A stretch of DNA of 5,580 nt from Lachnospiraceae bacterium (lineage in GTDB: Bacteria; Bacillota; Clostridia; Lachnospirales; Lachnospiraceae). The notes under the pieces were generated by a model. It searched no databases. It was not told the origin of the DNA and was given only the letters and a program-made list of their open reading frames with translations. The translations under genes were made by a program, and so were the position numbers. The stretch lies in contig JAILJL010000197.1 of the NCBI GenBank assembly GCA_024694785.1, positions 1-5,580 on the forward strand. The letters run 5' to 3'. The stretch's first letter is position 1. Each line of letters opens with the position of its first letter. This document shows positions 5,437-5,580 of this stretch, piece by piece.

Positions 5437-5455
5437 ATTACTTGGAGGTTATAAT

Positions 5456-5580
5456 ATGCATATTCCTGAGAATTATTTATCCCCGGCAACATGCGCGGTT
5501 ATGGGAGCTGCAATGGTACCCGTATGGGCAAAATCAATTAAGAAAGTAGCATTAAATATCCCTAAGGAGAAGATGCCTTT
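5456..5580 (+). CDS. cbiM: Cobalt ECF transporter substrate-specific component CbiM (3' end outside window)
   Basis: Only the first 41 codons are visible. The N-terminus MHIPENYLSPATCAVMGA is diagnostic of CbiM, the membrane S-component that binds cobalt in energy-coupling-factor importers (with CbiN, CbiQ and ATPase CbiO) supplying cobamide synthesis. In the related NikM the N-terminal amine and His2 help coordinate the metal, and His2 is present here. The first membrane helix is about residues 10-25 (ATCAVMGAAMVPVWA), followed by a basic loop with IPKEKMP. GGAGG (5444-5448) lies 7 nt before the ATG, fixing the start. cbiN/Q/O would be expected beyond the window. A nickel-specific paralogue cannot be excluded from this fragment. 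Confidence 0.9.
   Translation, partial: MHIPENYLSPATCAVMGAAMVPVWAKSIKKVALNIPKEKMP

Noticed and set aside
5317..5455. Cobalamin riboswitch before cbiM
   Set aside because: No B12-box-like conserved segment is recognisable and the region before the terminator is shorter than typical for that class.
1..5580. CRISPR array, insertion sequence, phage or defence genes
   Set aside because: No regularly spaced repeats, transposase, integrase or defence-type protein was seen on either strand.

Overview
The window looks like a chromosomal housekeeping stretch from a low-to-moderate GC Firmicute, most likely a Clostridia/Lachnospiraceae-type gut or rumen anaerobe. This rests on a single-chain, PurS-containing FGAM synthase of the clostridial type, a DUF3842 family gene, sigma-A promoters of TTGAC(G)/TATAAT type, GGAGG-type ribosome binding sites, and a tRNA gene without an encoded CCA. 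The genus cannot be fixed from sequence alone.

Layout. Positions 2-3718 hold most of a large purL (phosphoribosylformylglycinamidine synthase), whose first codons lie before the window. It is followed by a good promoter (3733-3762), a 10-bp leader hairpin, an elongator tRNA-Met(CAU) at 3796-3869, and a strong bidirectional-looking terminator (3872-3904). Directly after the terminator lies a compact, roughly 65% GC, highly structured non-coding segment (3909-4027). Its ends echo the 3' end of the tRNA once inverted and once direct. An AT-rich stretch with a small repeat pair and a probable promoter leads to a two-gene unit: an AlkD-like DNA glycosylase (4143-4847) and, 11 nt later, a DUF3842 protein (4859-5272). 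A near-consensus promoter (5282-5310) and a leader of about 140 nt with a terminator-like hairpin precede the start of cbiM (5456 to the window edge), the S-component of a cobalt ECF importer.

How the genes relate. purL (purine biosynthesis), tRNA-Met (translation), alkD-like (base-excision repair) and cbiM (cobalt uptake for cobamides) are functionally separate. Only alkD-like and DUF3842 look co-transcribed. No terminator is visible between DUF3842 and cbiM, so readthrough into the cbiM leader is possible and the leader hairpin would act on both transcripts.

The least ordinary part is 3837-4027. The tRNA 3' half (A), an inverted copy across the terminator (A') and a second direct copy (A) form alternating complementary segments around a GC-rich hairpin cluster. 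This could be a mobile or dispersed element at a tRNA end, an integration scar, or a structured RNA. The sequence alone does not decide between them.
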